Part shown: in pieces, positions 1 through 6,925 of the stretch | Layout of the letters: each line of letters opens with the position of its first letter | Position numbering within the stretch: the first letter of the stretch is position 1 | Assembly: GCF_014647795.1 (NCBI RefSeq) | Contig: NZ_BMPW01000035.1 | Location: 1 to 64,000 of the forward strand | Source: Actinoplanes campanulatus | GTDB lineage: Bacteria > Actinomycetota > Actinomycetes > Mycobacteriales > Micromonosporaceae | DNA: 64,000 nt | Direction: 5' to 3' | Translations under genes and position numbers: made by a program | The notes under the pieces: generated by a model | The model's database searches: none | The model's input: only the letters and a program-made list of their open reading frames with translations | Told to the model about the DNA's origin: nothing

Positions 1-165
1 TCACCCCACGAAATCCCTGTTCAGCGCCCCGCGCCGTGAGAATGCAATAGCCCTGCGGGGGTATGACCCGCTGTGGCCTTGAATGGGCACCGCCGTGTGA
101 TAGCACCGCGAAACCTGCCACCGTTTCGGGGTCGTCGCGTGTCGCTGATCGACAAATTTCGAAGC

Positions 166-217
166 TTGACGGTGCGTAGTGTTGCGCTCACGATGGTGGG
201 GCGCGCAACACTACGCA
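166..217 (+). promoter_or_regulatory. Promoter with 15-bp inverted-repeat operator candidate
   Basis: A -35-like TTGACG (166-171) and a weak -10-like CACGAT (189-194) are 17 bases apart. A perfect 15-bp inverted repeat has arms 173-187 (TGCGTAGTGTTGCGC) and 203-217, separated by 15 bases. The left arm fills the promoter spacer and the right arm covers the expected start of transcription, so a bound dimer would block RNA polymerase. Expected target: the three-gene cassette starting at 241, whose last gene encodes an XRE-type regulator. The palindrome is seen directly; the promoter and operator roles are inferred. Confidence 0.55.
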
Positions 218-240
218 ACCTTCGAGACAGGGAGTTGGCC

Positions 241-459
241 GTGCGCCTAACCTTCGTTGCCAAGGACCCGAACTCCAACCCGACGAACTCGCCGACCCTA
301 TACCGGACTGACCGGGGTAGCTGGTTGGTGCAGGGTTTCGTGGTGACCGATCCCGAGGCGTTGGCTGAGATGGACATTCCGGAGGGAGAGTCTGTGGTCG
401 AGATCCCTGACCGGATGATCCAGTTCTTCACCGAGGAGGGCCGTGGCGTCGCTGGATGA
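241..459 (+). CDS. Small protein of the DUF6879 gene cassette, 72 aa
   Basis: Function unknown. GTG start at 241 with GGAG seven bases upstream (230-233); an earlier in-frame ATG at 73 is rejected because it would put the operator inside the gene and give an unrelated N-terminus. The acidic protein contains the stretches TLYRTDRGSWLVQG and MDIPEGESVVEIP, which I recall from small actinobacterial proteins encoded just before DUF6879 genes (from memory, not searched). It overlaps the next gene by 17 bases, so translation is probably coupled. It is first in a cassette that ends with an XRE-DUF5753 regulator. No membrane segment or signal peptide is seen. Confidence 0.7.
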   Translation: MRLTFVAKDPNSNPTNSPTLYRTDRGSWLVQGFVVTDPEALAEMDIPEGESVVEIPDRMIQFFTEEGRGVAG

Positions 460-961
460 GGCCGAGTTTGATCGCTTGCTCCGCACCTTCGAGAGGTCGT
501 CAGATCATCTGGAGACGCGTGACGCCTACGGAACCGAGATCGAGATTCCGTACATGGCCAAGTGGGCGGCTCAGGAACCGGATGACCTGAGCTGGCTTGA
601 TGACTGGTGCATCACTCTGCGAAGCCACGTTGCGGGGGGCAAGAGTGTCCGGCGGGCTCGGGTGGTGTCTGAACCGCTGAGCGACTATCAGCGCTGGAGC
701 TTCAGCATCGCTCAGCCGATGGTCGATGCTGGCGAGGACATCCGATGGACTCCCCGGTCGCTGGTGTCGTCGCTGGCTTTGCCAGGAAACGACTTCTACC
801 TGTTCGATGATCGGCTCGTGGTTTTCCTGCTCTACACCGGGAACGGGCTGAACGCCGGCATGGAGACCTCGACAGACCCGGCCGACCTAAACCTCTGCCG
901 ATCCGCCTTCGACGCGGTGTGGAAGCTCGCGATCCCGCATCGTGACTACGAACCCAAGTAG
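443..961 (+). CDS. DUF6879 family protein
   Basis: 172 aa, cytoplasmic, function unknown. GTG start at 443 preceded by GAGGAGGG. Features typical of the family: an N-terminal EFDRLLRTFERS segment, a central charged stretch with Trp pairs (SWLDDW), an RRARVVSEPLSDYQRW block (residues about 71-86) and a C-terminal DFYLFDDRLVVF block. Known: DUF6879 genes are commonly found beside XRE-DUF5753 regulators in Streptomyces and Micromonosporaceae, often in several copies per genome. It overlaps both neighbours (17 and 20 bases), so the three genes form one tightly coupled unit. Whether the pair acts as a toxin-antitoxin, defence or developmental switch is not known. Confidence 0.8.
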   Translation: MASLDEAEFDRLLRTFERSSDHLETRDAYGTEIEIPYMAKWAAQEPDDLSWLDDWCITLRSHVAGGKSVRRARVVSEPLSDYQRWSFSIAQPMVDAGEDIRWTPRSLVSSLALPGNDFYLFDDRLVVFLLYTGNGLNAGMETSTDPADLNLCRSAFDAVWKLAIPHRDYEPK

Positions 962-1793
962 CTCTGCCAAGCAGGCGCAACAGGCGTTAGGCGCCCGACT
1001 CCGTGAGATCCGCAGAGAAGCCGGACTCACGGGGCGGGCGCTGGCTGCTGCAACGGGCCAGCACTACACCCGCGTGAGCAAGCTGGAGAACGGGGTTCAG
1101 CAGCCGACGGTAGGCGACATCCGGGACTGGTGCCGGGCGTGCGAGGCAGACGCTGAGGTCGCCGATCTTCTCGCCACGTTGCGGACGGTCGAGTCGGCGT
1201 ACGTGGAGTTCCGTCGCCAGGCGAGAGCCGGCATGAAGCGGCTGCTGGGAATCCGTGCTCCCACCCTCTACGAGGAGACGAACCTCTTCCGGATCTACGA
1301 GCACAACGTGATCCCTGGCCTCTTCCAGACCCCCGACTACTGCGCCGCCATGCTGTCGTTCTGGAGCCGCTTCCTCGACACTCCCAACGACCTGGAGGAA
1401 GCGGTCGCCGTCAGGATGGAGCGCCAGAAAATCCTGTACCAGCGGGGCAAGCGGTTCGCCGTCATCCTGGAAGAACAGGCGTTGAGGATCTGGTTCGGGG
1501 ACGCCGATACCCAGGCCAATCAGCTCGACCGCCTGTTGACCGTCATGTCGCTCCCGACGGTTGCGCTCGGCATCATCCCGCTCATGGTTGAGCGGGGAGC
1601 CGTACCGTCTGCAGGGTTCTGGATGTTCGACAACCAGCTCGTTGCTTTGGAGACGCCGACGGCAAGTATCGAGGTCACCCAGCCCAGCGAGATCGAGCTG
1701 TATGGGCGGATGTTCGAGAACTTGCATCAGGTCGCCCTGTACGGGAAGCATGCCCGAGACCTCGTTACGCGCGTTGCCGGTGAGCTGAGCTGA
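942..1793 (+). CDS. XRE-family regulator with DUF5753 domain
   Basis: 283 aa. Residues about 14-65 form a helix-turn-helix of the XRE class (ARLREIRREAGL, ATGQHYTRVSKLENG, QPTVGDI), followed by a DUF5753 domain (about 100-280) with characteristic IYEHNVIPGLFQTPDY and FAVILEEQALR segments. Known: this is the large Scr1/WhiJ-type group of actinomycete regulators, usually paired with a small partner gene (DUF397 or DUF6879). GTG start at 942, inside the end of the DUF6879 gene; no clear ribosome site, consistent with translational coupling. It probably binds the inverted repeat at 173-217 (inference). Confidence 0.88.
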   Translation: MTTNPSSSAKQAQQALGARLREIRREAGLTGRALAAATGQHYTRVSKLENGVQQPTVGDIRDWCRACEADAEVADLLATLRTVESAYVEFRRQARAGMKRLLGIRAPTLYEETNLFRIYEHNVIPGLFQTPDYCAAMLSFWSRFLDTPNDLEEAVAVRMERQKILYQRGKRFAVILEEQALRIWFGDADTQANQLDRLLTVMSLPTVALGIIPLMVERGAVPSAGFWMFDNQLVALETPTASIEVTQPSEIELYGRMFENLHQVALYGKHARDLVTRVAGELS

Positions 1794-1874
1794 AGCAACT
1801 ATTCGCAACATCGTGGACCCGTGAGTTAGCCCTTACCTAGCGTCTATCCCTGTTGCCAATGAGGGGTGTGACCC

Positions 1875-2039
1875 ATGGTGCTGATAGCCGTAGTGGCCTC
1901 GCTGGTCGTCGGGTTCGTCGGCGGCGTGCTCAGCTTGAAGGCCAAGAACAAATGGTGTGCCGGTTGCGGGACAAGCCTGGCCTGTCTCGCTTGCGGGGAG
2001 GTGAACAGTGGAGCGCCGCGTTCCTGCCGTGATGCGTGA
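1875..2039 (+). CDS. Small membrane protein with zinc-ribbon-like cysteines, 54 aa
   Basis: Short gene with ATG at 1875 and GAGGGG about eight bases upstream. The N-terminus is one hydrophobic helix (MVLIAVVASLVVGFVGGVL), followed by a basic stretch and four cysteines in two CxxC pairs (WCAGC, CLAC), which could bind zinc on the cytoplasmic face. It overlaps the next gene by 32 bases. No function assigned. Similar one-helix plus Cys-pair proteins are common in actinomycete elements (general impression). GC third-position bias is normal, supporting a real gene. Confidence 0.6.
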   Translation: MVLIAVVASLVVGFVGGVLSLKAKNKWCAGCGTSLACLACGEVNSGAPRSCRDA

Positions 2040-2274
2040 GGTCTCGCCCGGCGTCGTCCTCAAGGTGAGTGTCATGGGCGGCTACTCCATCGAGCGAGAC
2101 GGCGAGTACATCGGCTGGATACATGCCAGCATCGGCGACCGATGGAGCGCCTACGTGAGACGTCCCGGAACCAGCGGGGACCTCCTGGGCAGGTACACCC
2201 AGGACGAAGCAGTGAAGGCCATCGTGACGGCCTGGGACGCGGGCGTTGTCCTCCCGAACGGACGCCGAGCATGA
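2008..2274 (+). CDS. Hypothetical element protein, 88 aa
   Basis: GTG start at 2008 with GGGGAG seven bases upstream inside the preceding small gene. Small soluble protein with a YSIERDGEYIGWIHASIGDRWSAYVR core that resembles a compact beta sheet and a C-terminal helix (QDEAVKAIVTAWDA). No domain recognised. Its TGA overlaps the next ATG (ATGA), so it is part of a coupled row 1875-2594. Likely a cargo or accessory gene of the tRNA-Arg element. Confidence 0.65.
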   Translation: MERRVPAVMREVSPGVVLKVSVMGGYSIERDGEYIGWIHASIGDRWSAYVRRPGTSGDLLGRYTQDEAVKAIVTAWDAGVVLPNGRRA

Positions 2275-2594
2275 CGGAGAAGCGGGAGTATCCGCCGGCC
2301 GTCCTCGTGCACTCCGAATCGTGCCCCGACGTGGGGGCTCTCCGCAGGCGAGGCACGACCTTGATCCCGATGATCACTCCGGCCATCGCTCGCACCTACC
2401 CGAACGGCAGGATGCACAACTGCTACCACTTCACGTTGCAGAGTCGCGGCGTGGTGGAGACGGTGCAGTACCCGCCGCATCAGTACGAAGAATCGACAGT
2501 CGTGTACGACGACGCGACCATGCCGTTGTGCGCGGTGTGTATGGGAACGCATGGAGTCCTCGATCGGCTGGTCTTGCCGCCGGGTGTGCGCTGA
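2271..2594 (+). CDS. Hypothetical element protein with Cys pair, 107 aa
   Basis: ATG at 2271 overlaps the previous stop (ATGA). The protein contains SESCPDVG near residue 18, NCYHFTLQS in the middle and a C-terminal MPLCAVCMGTHG, giving a CxxC that together with the earlier Cys/His residues could bind a metal. No family recognised. Last gene of the rightward row; a hairpin follows at 2671. Confidence 0.6.
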   Translation: MTEKREYPPAVLVHSESCPDVGALRRRGTTLIPMITPAIARTYPNGRMHNCYHFTLQSRGVVETVQYPPHQYEESTVVYDDATMPLCAVCMGTHGVLDRLVLPPGVR

Positions 2595-2670
2595 CCGCTG
2601 AGGGCGGGCGTGCCCGGGTTGAGGTTAACCAAGGCGAAGGCGGAGCCCTCGGTGGTTAGCCTTTCCTGGT

Positions 2671-2687
2671 TCGGGGCGGAGCCCCGA
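2671..2687. terminator. Hairpin between convergent genes
   Basis: Perfect 7-bp stem TCGGGGC/GCCCCGA with a GGA loop, in the 261-base gap between a rightward gene ending at 2594 and a leftward gene ending at 2856. It could end transcription from both sides. No T-run follows, so termination strength is uncertain. The rest of the gap shows no gene. Confidence 0.4.
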
Positions 2688-2855
2688 GATGACTGGCATC
2701 CCGAGACTTCACCGCTCGTCTGTTCTTGCCGTTGAGAGAGAGTAGAGAAGACGCTGACGTCTTCCCAGCTCACGGCGTTTTGGGTTGGTGCTGGTGACCA
2801 ATCGTGTTGGTTCAGCAGGCCGACGTTTACTCAGAAGGTTGGGGGCTCAGGTCAA

Positions 2856-3236
2856 TCAAAGGTCATGGACTGAGCATCGCCATCGATCCTTCGTCGACTT
2901 CTGGAAGATGTGATGACGAAGCACGAGGCAACGGGCCTTCGACTCCGGGGCGATGAGGCCGCGGCTCTTGGCCTCCTTGATGGCTGCTGAGACGCTGTCG
3001 CGGCGACAGGCCACCACCTCGCCGGTGTCGGTGACAGTGCCCAGGATTCGGGCGAGTTCGCCGACCCGGAGTTCGGCATGGCCGAAGGCGTTCATCTTGC
3101 CCATGGCGGCGAACAGAACACGGATGTGGAGCGGTCCGGTGCTCGACTCACCGGCCAACTTGTACATCTCGTTCTGCGAGAACGCTGCCCATGGGCTGCC
3201 GCCCGCGAACACGATCTGGCGGTGCGGATCGGTCAC
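2856..3236 (-). CDS. Winged-helix DNA-binding protein of the element
   Basis: 126 aa from a GTG at 3236 that overlaps the stop of the excisionase-like gene (GTGA), so the two are translationally coupled. A longer reading to 3446 exists but its N-terminus is Arg/Pro-rich nonsense. The segments MYKLAGESSTGPLHIRVLFAAM, LRVGELARILG and RDSVSAAIKEAKSRGLI (split here for length) look like a winged helix-turn-helix of the type found in plasmid and AICE replication or control proteins. Role inferred only: control of excision, replication or copy number together with the upstream gene. It faces a 17-bp palindrome in the promoter at 3554-3570. Confidence 0.65.
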   Translation of the reverse strand: MTDPHRQIVFAGGSPWAAFSQNEMYKLAGESSTGPLHIRVLFAAMGKMNAFGHAELRVGELARILGTVTDTGEVVACRRDSVSAAIKEAKSRGLIAPESKARCLVLRHHIFQKSTKDRWRCSVHDL

Positions 3237-3430
3237 GCGCTGACCCCTGTCACGAGAGCCCGTTCCTCGTAGGCCTCGATATCGACGAGTCGATACAGGA
3301 TGCGTCCGCCCAGCTTGAGGTAGGCGGGGCCGATCCCTGCGCTGCGCTGGTTCGCGAGGTGTCCGGCGGTTACGGACCAGCGCTTCGCCAGGTGGGCCGG
3401 AGTGAGGTGGGTGGTGTCTTGCAGTGGCAC
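3233..3430 (-). CDS. Excisionase-like helix-turn-helix protein
   Basis: 65 aa from a GTG at 3430 with GGGGGTT upstream; an open frame continues to 3613 but the extra N-terminus is not protein-like. LTPAHLAKRWSVTAGHLANQ followed by AYLKLGGRILYRLVDIEAYE is the MerR/AlpA-type helix-turn-helix (HTH_17) seen in Xis proteins of actinomycete elements. Size and place, next to an integrase and divergent from it, fit a recombination directionality factor. It is the first gene of a two-gene minus-strand unit. A transcriptional regulator is the alternative. Confidence 0.72.
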   Translation of the reverse strand: MPLQDTTHLTPAHLAKRWSVTAGHLANQRSAGIGPAYLKLGGRILYRLVDIEAYEERALVTGVSA

Positions 3431-3553
3431 GAGGCGGAACCCCCATGGTTGGACGAGCGTGTGGGCATCGGGATGTCCTCTCCTCGGTGTGCTGAGCCTG
3501 AGCTTGCGTGATCTACGACGAAGTTTAGCGACAGATAATGAAGGTGCCAACTT

Positions 3554-3570
3554 GCCATAATCATTATGGC
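3554..3570. promoter_or_regulatory. 17-bp palindrome in divergent promoter region
   Basis: GCCATAATCATTATGGC is a perfect palindrome (8-bp arms around one base) in an unusually A/T-rich stretch between the leftward xis-like gene and the rightward gene at 3601. It contains CATAAT on both strands, each a good -10 hexamer, so it may be a symmetric divergent promoter, an operator, or both. A second, looser inverted pair flanks it: CAGATA (3532-3537) and TATCTG (3581-3586). Candidate binder: the winged-helix protein or the Xis-like protein. Confidence 0.5.
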
Positions 3571-3600
3571 TCGTAGCTACTATCTGGTAGCCTCGTCGGC

Positions 3601-4293
3601 ATGAAGAGAACACCCTCCAACGCGAGCGAGGCGTTGGCGATGGCCTCGGAGTCCGGCGGCCCGGTCGTATGGCTCGGTGAGAGTGGTCGGGAAGCGTTCG
3701 TGGTTCACCGCCACGATGACGGCGACCAGGAATGGCTCGTGGCGTTCCGGCTGGCGGCCTCGGGCGATGCCCTGGGCGAGTGGCGTCCGGTCGAGTTCGC
3801 GGTCCGTCAAGCCGTCGAGTCCGAATCCCTCGCGATGTCGAGCAAGACCATCCGTGCGCTGCCCATCGGCGAGTTGTTGGCCGCCTCCAGGAAGGCGCTG
3901 AGCGCTCAGCGCGGAGGCCGCATGGGCTCTGCTGGCCTCCGCTTGGTCAACCCGTCTGCGGTGTACCTGGCGCCCTTCTTGGAGGACGCTCGTGGGCGTC
4001 AGCCTCGTGACGATGTGGCCTACGCCGGCCTCGCCCTTGAGTACTCGTTCCTGGTCCAGGACGGCGACCGTACGCCCGCCAAGACGCTCGCTGCCCAGCA
4101 CGGCGGCGTGAGCGGCACCTGGGCCAACCGCATCGCGGAAGCGCGGCGGCGAGGTCTGCTCACCCCGGTCAAGCCGGGCGAGGCCGGTGGCGGGATGACC
4201 GACAAGGCGATGAAGCTGCTCAACCCGGCGTGGTCACCGGAGGCCGACGCATTGATCGATGCCCAGATAGCTGAGATGGAAGGTGATGCATGA
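3601..4293 (+). CDS. Hypothetical protein coupled to the integrase, 230 aa
   Basis: No function assigned. The C-terminal third (about 130-205) reads like a winged helix: DVAYAGLALEYSFLVQDG, TPAKTLAAQHGGVSGTWANR, EARRRGLLTPV, where the last helix-turn resembles DNA-recognition segments. The N-terminal half has no recognised fold. No Shine-Dalgarno is seen; TAGCCT (3588-3593) lies seven bases before the ATG, which suggests a leaderless transcript. Its stop overlaps the integrase start (ATGA), so it probably sets integrase expression and may regulate integration (inference). Confidence 0.7.
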   Translation: MKRTPSNASEALAMASESGGPVVWLGESGREAFVVHRHDDGDQEWLVAFRLAASGDALGEWRPVEFAVRQAVESESLAMSSKTIRALPIGELLAASRKALSAQRGGRMGSAGLRLVNPSAVYLAPFLEDARGRQPRDDVAYAGLALEYSFLVQDGDRTPAKTLAAQHGGVSGTWANRIAEARRRGLLTPVKPGEAGGGMTDKAMKLLNPAWSPEADALIDAQIAEMEGDA

Positions 4294-5492
4294 GTAGGCG
4301 ACCCCTTGGCCTCGGTGAACACGGCGAGGTCGAAGCGAGCCCGCAGATGCGGGACGAGGCGGGCAAGTGGAAGCGAGCGCCCATCCCTCGCCGTGCGGAG
4401 CGTTGGCGCGCACGTTGTTACTACCGGGGCTATGACGGTGTCGTGAAGGAGGTCTCCCGGTTCGCGGCGACGAAGCGGGCAGCCATTCAGGCCGTTGGGA
4501 CAGCCCTGGCGGAACGCGAACGCGGCCACGTCGAGATGACCTCCGGGATGAAGCTGGCGGCGGCAGGCGAGCTGTGGCTTGCTCAGATCCGGCGTACCGA
4601 CTCCGGACTGAGCGCAAGGACCATCCTCGACTATGGCCGGACCTTCGCCCGCTACATCGACGTTCCGGGTTCAAGCATCCGGGGCCTGACGCTTGCCCAG
4701 GTGAACGACCCGCAACGCCTACGTACCTTTCTCCAGACGGTGGCCGACAAGCACGGAACCGGTGCCTCGAAGATGAGCCGCAGCGTGCTGTCCGGCATCC
4801 TCGGGTTCGCGATCGACAACGGCACGCTGACGACCAATGCACTCCGTCAGATCCGGGCGGTCAAGGCGCAGGTCGTCAAGACACCGGTTCGGGAACGGGA
4901 CACCACCCGCGCGCTGACCAAGGACGAGCGAGACCACGTCATCGCCTACGCGGACAAGCTCACTCTGTCCGAGACCATCAACCCGCGTACCCGTCGGAAG
5001 CGGGAGGCGGTAGCCGACCTGACGGCGTTCATGGCCGGGACCGGAGTGCGGATCAACGAGGCGAGGGCCGTCCGCTGGGACGACCTCGACCTGGACGCCG
5101 GAACGGTTCACGTTCGCGGGACCAAGACGCGCGGTTCGGACCGGCGGCTCAACCTGCCGTCGTGGCTCTCCGAACGGCTCAAGGTGAGGGCGGAACGGTT
5201 GGAAGCCGAGGGGTTGGTCTTCAGCTCTCCGCACCACCTGAAGGAGCCGGAACGCATGTGGGACCAGAGCAATTCGGCCAAAGCGCTCGCTCGCATCTTC
5301 ATCGGCAGCGGGTTCCCGTGGGCCACCCCGCACACCCTCCGGCGTACGGTGGCGACGATCCTCGACCAGTCGGGCGTACCCATCGCGAAGATCGCCGACC
5401 AACTCGGCCACACCGATCCGGCCATGACCGCACGTGTTTACCTGGGGCGCGACCTCATGGGCGACAAGTCGGCGGTCGCGGCGTACCTCTGA
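4290..5492 (+). CDS. int: Tyrosine recombinase / phage-type integrase
   Basis: 400 aa. Site-specific recombinase that inserts and excises the element at the tRNA-Arg gene. An N-terminal arm-binding region (about 30-90) is followed by a SAM-like core-binding domain (about 95-180) and the catalytic domain (about 200-400). Catalytic residues seen: Arg in GTGVRINEARA, His-x-x-Arg in PHTLRR, His in LGHTDP and the tyrosine nucleophile in ARVYLG. Full length for the family. Coupled to the upstream gene by ATGA; the stop is 90 bases from the tRNA, with arm-site-like repeats between. Confidence 0.95.
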   Translation: MSRRPLGLGEHGEVEASPQMRDEAGKWKRAPIPRRAERWRARCYYRGYDGVVKEVSRFAATKRAAIQAVGTALAERERGHVEMTSGMKLAAAGELWLAQIRRTDSGLSARTILDYGRTFARYIDVPGSSIRGLTLAQVNDPQRLRTFLQTVADKHGTGASKMSRSVLSGILGFAIDNGTLTTNALRQIRAVKAQVVKTPVRERDTTRALTKDERDHVIAYADKLTLSETINPRTRRKREAVADLTAFMAGTGVRINEARAVRWDDLDLDAGTVHVRGTKTRGSDRRLNLPSWLSERLKVRAERLEAEGLVFSSPHHLKEPERMWDQSNSAKALARIFIGSGFPWATPHTLRRTVATILDQSGVPIAKIADQLGHTDPAMTARVYLGRDLMGDKSAVAAYL

Positions 5493-5509
5493 CGCCGGAA
5501 CGTCAAAGT

Positions 5510-5570
5510 AGGTAACAATCCAGGTAACCAGGGCTTGAGCTGGAGCATCGTCAGATGCGTACGCCCTGGT
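5510..5570. other. Candidate att arm sites between integrase and tRNA
   Basis: Two direct copies of AGGTAAC (5510-5516 and 5522-5528) lie just after the integrase stop, and an 8-bp inverted repeat ACCAGGGC/GCCCTGGT has arms 5527-5534 and 5563-5570. Direct repeats of this size next to a tRNA-borne core site are typical of integrase arm-binding sites. The inverted repeat might instead end integrase transcription. The core would be the tRNA 3' end itself. Confidence 0.45.
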
Positions 5571-5582
5571 AGATCGAAGTTA

Positions 5583-5658
5583 TGGCGCGCCCGGCAGGAT
5601 TCGAACCTGCGACCCACGGATTAGAAGTCCGTTGCTCTATCCGCTGAGCTACGAGCGC
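5583..5658 (-). tRNA. tRNA-Arg (anticodon TCT)
   Basis: Complete cloverleaf on the minus strand including encoded CCA: acceptor GCGCTCG pairs with CGGGCGC, D stem GCTC/GAGC, anticodon stem ACGGA/TCCGT with loop CTTCTAA (anticodon TCT, reads AGA), T stem GCAGG/CCTGC with loop TTCGAAT. It is the attachment gene of the element to the left: the 3' end faces the integrase and has been restored by the element. Confidence 0.96.
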
Positions 5659-5671
5659 TGGCCAGCACATA

Positions 5672-6760
5672 CTAGGCGGTCGTGCCGGACTTGTCGTCCG
5701 CCTCGTCCGCGGCGATCCCCTCCACCGCCGCCTCGGCCGCCTCCAGAACGGTGGCTATGCCCGCTTGGTCCTCCGGCGCGGGCGGAACACCCACCTCAGG
5801 AGTCCCCGGAGCCGGCAGGAACGCGTCCACCCAGCGTCCCAACTCGCGGAACACCTCGGCCCGCACATCCTTGCCGGACAACGTCAGATCGTGCATGCCA
5901 CCGTCGAACCGGGCGATCGTCACCCGCGGACCCAGACCCGGAGCCCACCGCGCGATGTGCTCCACGTCCAGCACCGCATCGGTCACCCGCACATCGTCAT
6001 GCCACTCCCGGCCCCGGAACGTCCGCGTCGAACACGCCACCAGCACCGGCGCGTCGATCGCCAGGCCCGAGCGCAGCTTGCGCTGCCCCCGCCGGATCGC
6101 CTCCAGCCAGCCCATCCGCACCGGGAAACCCAGAATCGGCTTCCACGCCAGGTCGTAGGTCCACTCGCCGTGGTGGTCCGTGTGCAGGCTCTTGCCGTAC
6201 AGGCCCAGCGACGCCGCCGGCATCTTCCGGTACGGCCTACGGCCGGTCACCGCCAGCACCATCGACATCAACGGCCGCCGCATCAGCCACGGCAGATTGA
6301 AATCGAAGAACGGGCTGTTCAAGAAAAGACCGTCGATCAAGCCCCGCTCACGCCGGCAGTGCGCCCACAACGACGTGATCAGGCCACCCGTCGAATGCGC
6401 GCTCACCAGCAGCTGGTCGTGACCGTCCTGCTCCCGGATGATCCGGACCACCTCGTCCAGCTCCGGGAAGTAGTCGGTCATGCTCCGGGCGAAGTTCGGC
6501 GTCTGATGCGGCAACAGGCTGCGCCCGTACTTCCGCAGATCCAGCGCGTAGAAATCCCAGCCCCGCTCGACGAAGAAATCCGCCAGATGCGTCTGGAAGA
6601 AATAGTCCACGAACCCGTGGACGTGCAGCACCGCCCGCCGCGTCGGCGTCTCCGCCCGGCGGCGCACCAGCGTCGCAACCACCGGCCCCTCGTCGTCACT
6701 GCCCAGTTCGATGGTGTGCCGCTCGTACGGCCATCCGAGGACGTCGGTCTCCACGCCCAC
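5672..6760 (-). CDS. Alpha/beta hydrolase (serine aminopeptidase/lysophospholipase-like)
   Basis: 362 aa from a GTG at 6760 (a second GTG at 6754 is possible). Hydrolase_4-type fold: oxyanion-hole region HVHGFVDYFF (about 45-54), nucleophile elbow SAHSTGG (about 122) and a late His in GGMHDLTL; the acid residue is less certain. No signal peptide, so cytoplasmic. Substrate unknown; monoacylglycerol or ester hydrolysis is the usual family guess. The C-terminal 50 residues are acidic and Ala-rich, beyond the usual domain. Divergent from the ssb paralogue. Confidence 0.85.
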   Translation of the reverse strand: MGVETDVLGWPYERHTIELGSDDEGPVVATLVRRRAETPTRRAVLHVHGFVDYFFQTHLADFFVERGWDFYALDLRKYGRSLLPHQTPNFARSMTDYFPELDEVVRIIREQDGHDQLLVSAHSTGGLITSLWAHCRRERGLIDGLFLNSPFFDFNLPWLMRRPLMSMVLAVTGRRPYRKMPAASLGLYGKSLHTDHHGEWTYDLAWKPILGFPVRMGWLEAIRRGQRKLRSGLAIDAPVLVACSTRTFRGREWHDDVRVTDAVLDVEHIARWAPGLGPRVTIARFDGGMHDLTLSGKDVRAEVFRELGRWVDAFLPAPGTPEVGVPPAPEDQAGIATVLEAAEAAVEGIAADEADDKSGTTA

Positions 6761-6925
6761 AGGTTACCCATGAGTACCGCCCGGTGCGCCATACCAAAAT
6801 CCCGCCCGTACCGGCCGCCGTCCACAATCCGCCGCCGTCCACAGCCATCGACCCGGCCGCCCCTCCGCATCCGCCAAGCTCGGCGGCGACCGAAACACCC
6901 CACACCCCACCAGGGAGACGGCACC

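Larger units (their letters stand above)
1..5582. mobile_element. Integrase end of an integrative element in tRNA-Arg
   Basis: Seen: a tyrosine integrase gene ends 90 bases from the 3' (CCA) end of a tRNA-Arg gene and points at it, with an excisionase-like gene, a DNA-binding gene and several small unknown genes to its left. A/T content is visibly higher than in the DNA right of the tRNA. Known: this is the usual arrangement of actinomycete integrative elements (AICEs) and prophages that use a tRNA 3' end as attB. Inferred: the element extends left past position 1. No copy of the tRNA 3' end was found in the left 5 kb, so the other att site is outside. No replication, transfer or phage structural genes are in the visible part, so AICE or prophage cannot be decided. 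Confidence 0.8.

Noticed and set aside
73-240. N-terminal extension of the 72-aa gene to an ATG at 73
   Set aside because: It would run through the promoter and inverted repeat, has no ribosome site, and the added residues do not look like protein; GTG 241 has GGAG.
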